Source of the DNA: Cyanobacteria bacterium UBA2855
GTDB taxonomy: Bacteria > Cyanobacteriota > Vampirovibrionia > Gastranaerophilales > Gastranaerophilaceae
DNA length: 63,945 bases
Assembly: GCA_002350725.1 (NCBI GenBank)
Contig: DEFJ01000024.1
Location: forward strand, 92,041 to 155,985
Direction: 5' to 3'
Of this stretch, positions 62,601 to 63,945 are shown in pieces; within the stretch, counting starts at the first letter, position 1, and each line of letters starts with the position of its first letter. A model generated the notes under the pieces. The model was not told the DNA's origin, ran no database searches, and saw only the letters and a list, made by a program, of their open reading frames with translations. The translations under genes and the position numbers were made by a program.

Positions 62601-63945
62601 CACAGGTACAAGTACCAATAGCGGTGCAATAACTCAGGATAATGTTGAAATTACTTCTTCGGGTAATGTTACAAATAATGCTTTGATAAAAGCAACCTCT
62701 ATTTCAAATGAGGGGACATTATCATCAGCGGCGAATAATTTAAGCGGTACAATAACAAATGACGGAACTCTTAACTTGACAGGCGGAATAAATGATAATA
62801 TTATCCAAAATACCGATGCAACAAAAGGAATTGTTAATTTATCCGGAGTTACCCAAAATAAGAAAAATATCACAGCAAAAGAAATAAATAATTCAGGAAC
62901 GACTTTTGTAAATAATTCGGGTGCAATTTTAACGGGTAATATCAAAAATACAGGCAATATGACCGCTAATGCAAATGATTTGCATGACACTGACAGTTCG
63001 ATTGTTAATAACGGAGTTTTAACTTTAAAAGGCGGGGAAAATGCCAACGCTGTTACAACTACGGTTGATAACAGTACCGTAAATTTCGAAAATGTAACGT
63101 CTAATAGTGCAAATATTGTAGCAAAAACTATTAATAATACAGGTACCGAGGTATTATCGAATACCGGTAATCTTCAATCTACAACCTTTACAAATGACGG
63201 GAAATTTACAAACACCGGTGCAGGTATAATTACTGCGGCTATAACAAATAACGGTACGTTAACAAGTGCTGCCGAAAAATTGGATGGATCAATTACAAAT
63301 AGCGGCATATTGAATTTATCAGGAACTTTGAATAAAGCAATATCAGGAGCAACGGGAACAACTTATGTTGATTCGGCTCTTAGATTAAATTCAGGCGCAA
63401 ATATTGCAGGAATATTCAACGGAAATAACGGAAATATAACTGTTTCTTCAGGTTCGATAACAAATCATAATATAGGCGCATTGGAAGGTGTTGGTAATTA
63501 TTCTCTTGATATTTTATATTCATCAGGTGGTGCAAGCGTTGACACAATTACCTTAGCCAATGATACGTCAGACAGTGCAACCGTCAAGATTACAGGTTTG
63601 AATGAGGGAGGTATTACAAGACCAAATAATTTTACAGTGCAAGTATTATTTGGTGCAAATGCTAATACTAAACTTGATATATCCGCAATAAAATCACAAT
63701 TTGAAGGTGAATATTCTGATGATAAAGAACGTATTGTAGATTTAACAACTCCGACAATCAAATGGGACGATAACTACGGTACTGAAAAATGGACAGAAAC
63801 ATATAAAACACAATTATCAGTAATAGGTTCAGTTGACGGTCTTTCTGATACTATTAAATATGAGCCTATAAAAATAGATGAAACGGAACATATATTTGAT
63901 CCGAAATCAGATAATTTGCACCTGATAAATGTATATACCGGTACC
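56674..63945 (+). CDS. Giant Pmp-like / autotransporter-type surface protein, 3' end outside window
   Basis: The frame is open for 2,424 codons to the end of the window without a stop. It starts MSIRVAKTKKFLFALMLSLA with signal-peptide cleavage near NVASA-D; AAGAGAAAAAG lies upstream. Residues about 650-949 hold about ten units with FxxN (FIGN, FINN, FIAN) and GGAI motifs, the signature of chlamydial polymorphic membrane proteins. A block starting SGQTL (residues 85-222) is repeated at 1270-1388 and partly at 954-1066. The last 600 residues are rich in NNGT and TNxGTL repeats, as in beta-helical passengers. It is probably exported and surface-displayed for adhesion; the anchor (a beta-barrel or other) is not in view. 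Asn, Thr, Gly and Ser dominate and cysteine is almost absent. Confidence 0.85.
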   Translation, partial: MSIRVAKTKKFLFALMLSLAFTTNVASADLASDIENENVSTHTLTGNYSFTADVPALAGDNRNFTIQGAAYNITGGGFAGLSVASGQTLTIQDVSLISNFITDTDTNPVDCGGFLTNAGKVNINALNNNITFTSNKVNGVYSDVYNTGTINLNAKTGQTITFDGVVNYIDDDPQDDDHHQVDGTLVLNGGGESERGGEYHFNSELGGKLNLRNGAVIRLGAYNHETGKAYGEDGYTVSTTPGMQTYGALRLVEFNPGTPDSSESVKDGDHAMVTLDLRNGHVDRHDFGKVTQNASVNHLLDVDMDATDAKKADWFTAESTTAVNGQILLGGFNLLSGSGSEQKIINLSRNSFRFAMALKPGFDIATNITYATEDHYDVRTIDYDSLSGNLILNAKEFTPNGGTIDLVYKTSKEYLEGSHYHYTDAGANPDISSGYDETNYPYVVVINGQVFYFKPKEGTESKNDAIINLAATGSTAIREVTADDNYVFSKDGHYYSYSISALPKSIWDHTEAPDPAVGYNYYKVVFDNNTNEYTTKYYDINLRTDFMYDIDTTKWEKSDSTEAKDYWGTVSPANIPIASSIKPYPETGDLNSVSGMVAFYMPYKDFSTETRYYKYTYTVPDDYTRQTEREVLENNYITNKYFYGLTSSDNGGAVKNLLANGLNINADFIGNKSTVTGDNSGGGAIYNESPGTLGFISGTFINNSASKSGGAINNYKGDIKAIVGDFIGNNAGRAGGAIRNINGKIGMIHGQFIGNSAAVGNDSLGWGGAIASKNDTGTVPEIKIIQGNFIANNVGKGGGAIDINGKLGTVIGDFIANKAGNDGGGAIRVEDGDIGSITGDFIGNSAHKGGAIQSQTKKSESHYGTIYGDFIGNKATNGNGGAINNDSSNSSFDGVYGDFINNSASANGGTIYNKGTMTRVSANFMANKAGGLGGAIYNESGTRALNLIADDYGDILFVGNTDSTGYNDIYNKGIINLNAEKNDSNTHSITFTGTITGSDGKIYINPDSGPQDGNYIFHNTISGNTLFLRKGAKIWLGAYNHGTNKEYGGTDYTVSATPGMQTYGSLDLNALTNDANGGEINSQNGHIEANSLKKVTLGSNIYLKIDADLSVANEDERADNYSATQINANKFIVDSIVVNKDSQTIYTRAKAANDTLKSHYDLSSAILTATSGTGVTNTYKAKYDGTTGYLLFANMTSNLVDQTRNEYGFYEDTRTYNMNANEDIATDITNYGPSASTITSLGELQGTQLTINGNGKSVSGSNNGGISVGSGQTLTMNNIASVSGFVTDGTNNGGFLTNAGTVNINAGNNNVAFSSNKVNSVYNDVYNTGTINLNAAAEKNITFDGAVTGTGTLVLNNDSTVKDGEYHFNSELGGELEMHNGAIIKLGSKEQADSSTTYGTLNLTSLTNDANGGLLDTINDHIDNQNLGSTVLTSDLNLNFDMNLDSLATDTITANYSSGSGKIILSDINLLGSKSWGSFTESELGTKIKILTSNSDSLQLGISSALESTFEANKKLFRTEEKSRVDDVIVETTNWEYDKYKTTIIKDNIYGKWGLAKTTTENDSLGFNRLDVEETERVTMGDTLKLVNQATNITTKNFTAANDGDTYNVSDNLGATKGIVNINGVANGSAEIINLNGKTGFEVGTDAVALNFKDVTVQDSTKTPATTTVATVSNESADIGLNNTILNGNIASSKNYDLTLNGKTTINGTVDNANATINDAGAELKFNTDTFANASLTALKGSLNTKNGTYEDYYIGTLTSNPNARYKLDMSLSQSTQKTDKFITGADSFGTILYITFSSEAIADDMPDDQSVYIQIIKAENNNTQLNYDDSKILTFAKAVMDSSNLIVKEHGLYTKDTTNDSIMLRGAQEVFKAWTNLQTSEHKQFTFLEDAIYTIANTINLDGNNNAEIINNGTVTNEGQLSKFTLTNNGSFTTNAEKIATTGNTITNNGTLTFTGGNNANSISETDGTNSKVIFTGTSTNSGAITQDNVEITSSGNVTNNALIKATSISNEGTLSSAANNLSGTITNDGTLNLTGGINDNIIQNTDATKGIVNLSGVTQNKKNITAKEINNSGTTFVNNSGAILTGNIKNTGNMTANANDLHDTDSSIVNNGVLTLKGGENANAVTTTVDNSTVNFENVTSNSANIVAKTINNTGTEVLSNTGNLQSTTFTNDGKFTNTGAGIITAAITNNGTLTSAAEKLDGSITNSGILNLSGTLNKAISGATGTTYVDSALRLNSGANIAGIFNGNNGNITVSSGSITNHNIGALEGVGNYSLDILYSSGGASVDTITLANDTSDSATVKITGLNEGGITRPNNFTVQVLFGANANTKLDISAIKSQFEGEYSDDKERIVDLTTPTIKWDDNYGTEKWTETYKTQLSVIGSVDGLSDTIKYEPIKIDETEHIFDPKSDNLHLINVYTGT
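56926..57345 (+). repeat. Internal duplication of the giant gene, copy A
   Basis: Encodes SGQTLTIQDV, GGFLTNAGKVNINA, SDVYNTGTINLNAK, GEYHFNSELGGKL and NGAVIRLGAYN. It corresponds to copy B at 60481-60840, with a His/Asp-rich insertion (DDDPQDDDHHQVD) found only in copy A. Confidence 0.8.
58621..59520 (+). repeat. Tandem Pmp-type FxxN/GGAI repeats
   Basis: About ten FxxN and eleven GGA(I/V) or GGTI motifs alternate every 26-31 residues within the giant protein. The typical unit is GDFIGNxA...GGAI. Confidence 0.85.
59533..59872 (+). repeat. Internal duplication of the giant gene, partial copy C
   Basis: Encodes YNDIYNKGIINLNAE, GNYIFHNTISG, KGAKIWLGAYNHGT and TVSATPGMQTYGSL, matching the second half of copy A and its following TVSTTPGMQTYGAL. 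Confidence 0.7.
60481..60840 (+). repeat. Internal duplication of the giant gene, copy B
   Basis: Encodes SGQTLTMNNI, GGFLTNAGTVNINA, NDVYNTGTINLNAA, GEYHFNSELGGEL and NGAIIKLGS, closely matching copy A 3.5 kb upstream. Confidence 0.8.

Noticed and set aside
1..63945. Prophage, insertion sequence or integrated element
   Set aside because: No transposase, integrase, phage structural gene or attachment-site duplication was seen. The only repeats are the small palindromes and the protein-level repeats.

Overview
This AT-rich window (about one third G+C by eye, not computed) is a chromosomal segment of an anaerobic bacterium with a Gram-negative type envelope. HydF and a short rubredoxin point to fermentative, hydrogen-linked metabolism. 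Many signal peptides and a very large Pmp-like surface protein point to an outer membrane. The gene mix, the low G+C and the many small unrecognised proteins fit a gut relative of non-photosynthetic Cyanobacteria (Gastranaerophilales / 'Melainabacteria'). That placement is inference; no 16S gene is present.

Layout. 1-3.1 kb: the end of an adenylation domain fused to an aminoglycoside-phosphotransferase-like kinase, overlapping an MFS exporter; probably the tail of a small-molecule biosynthesis locus. 3.2-5.5 kb: tRNA-Ala, an EmrB-type exporter and a small membrane protein. 5.5-18.9 kb: housekeeping genes lepA, hydF, engB, dxr, a PlsC-like acyltransferase, topA, dnaB, an HD phosphohydrolase, proA and proB. 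18.9-29.3 kb: a stand-alone LuxR-type HTH protein, an AbrB-like protein, a U32 hydroxylase, purB, the murC-murB-ddl-ftsQ wall/division cluster, an HI0933-type flavoprotein and folK. 29.5-32 kb: an alpha/beta hydrolase, two secreted proteins and an XRE regulator, with three copies of a small palindromic repeat. 32-47 kb: gyrA, rubredoxin, glyA, a LipM-like ligase and rpsO, set among many small or secreted lineage-specific proteins. 47.6-50.3 kb: a matrixin-like metalloprotease next to a calpain-family (C2) cysteine protease. 50.3-55.5 kb: era, a secreted/membrane protein with an AMIN-like start, and an orphan ABC solute-binding lipoprotein. 55.8-63.9 kb: a frameshifted remnant of an adhesin gene, followed by an open reading frame of at least 2,424 codons. 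It has a signal peptide, chlamydial Pmp-type FxxN/GGAI repeats and long internal duplications, and runs off the window.

A recurrent feature is the way genes start. At least twelve genes on both strands have a TANNNT hexamer (often TATAAT) ending 5-7 bases before the start codon and no Shine-Dalgarno sequence, as expected for leaderless mRNAs. Many neighbours have an ordinary AGGAG-type site with a longer leader. The two initiation modes therefore seem to coexist: the leaderless type on several housekeeping genes (lepA, engB, dxr, proB, purB, folK, era), and the ribosome-binding-site type on most small and secreted-protein genes.
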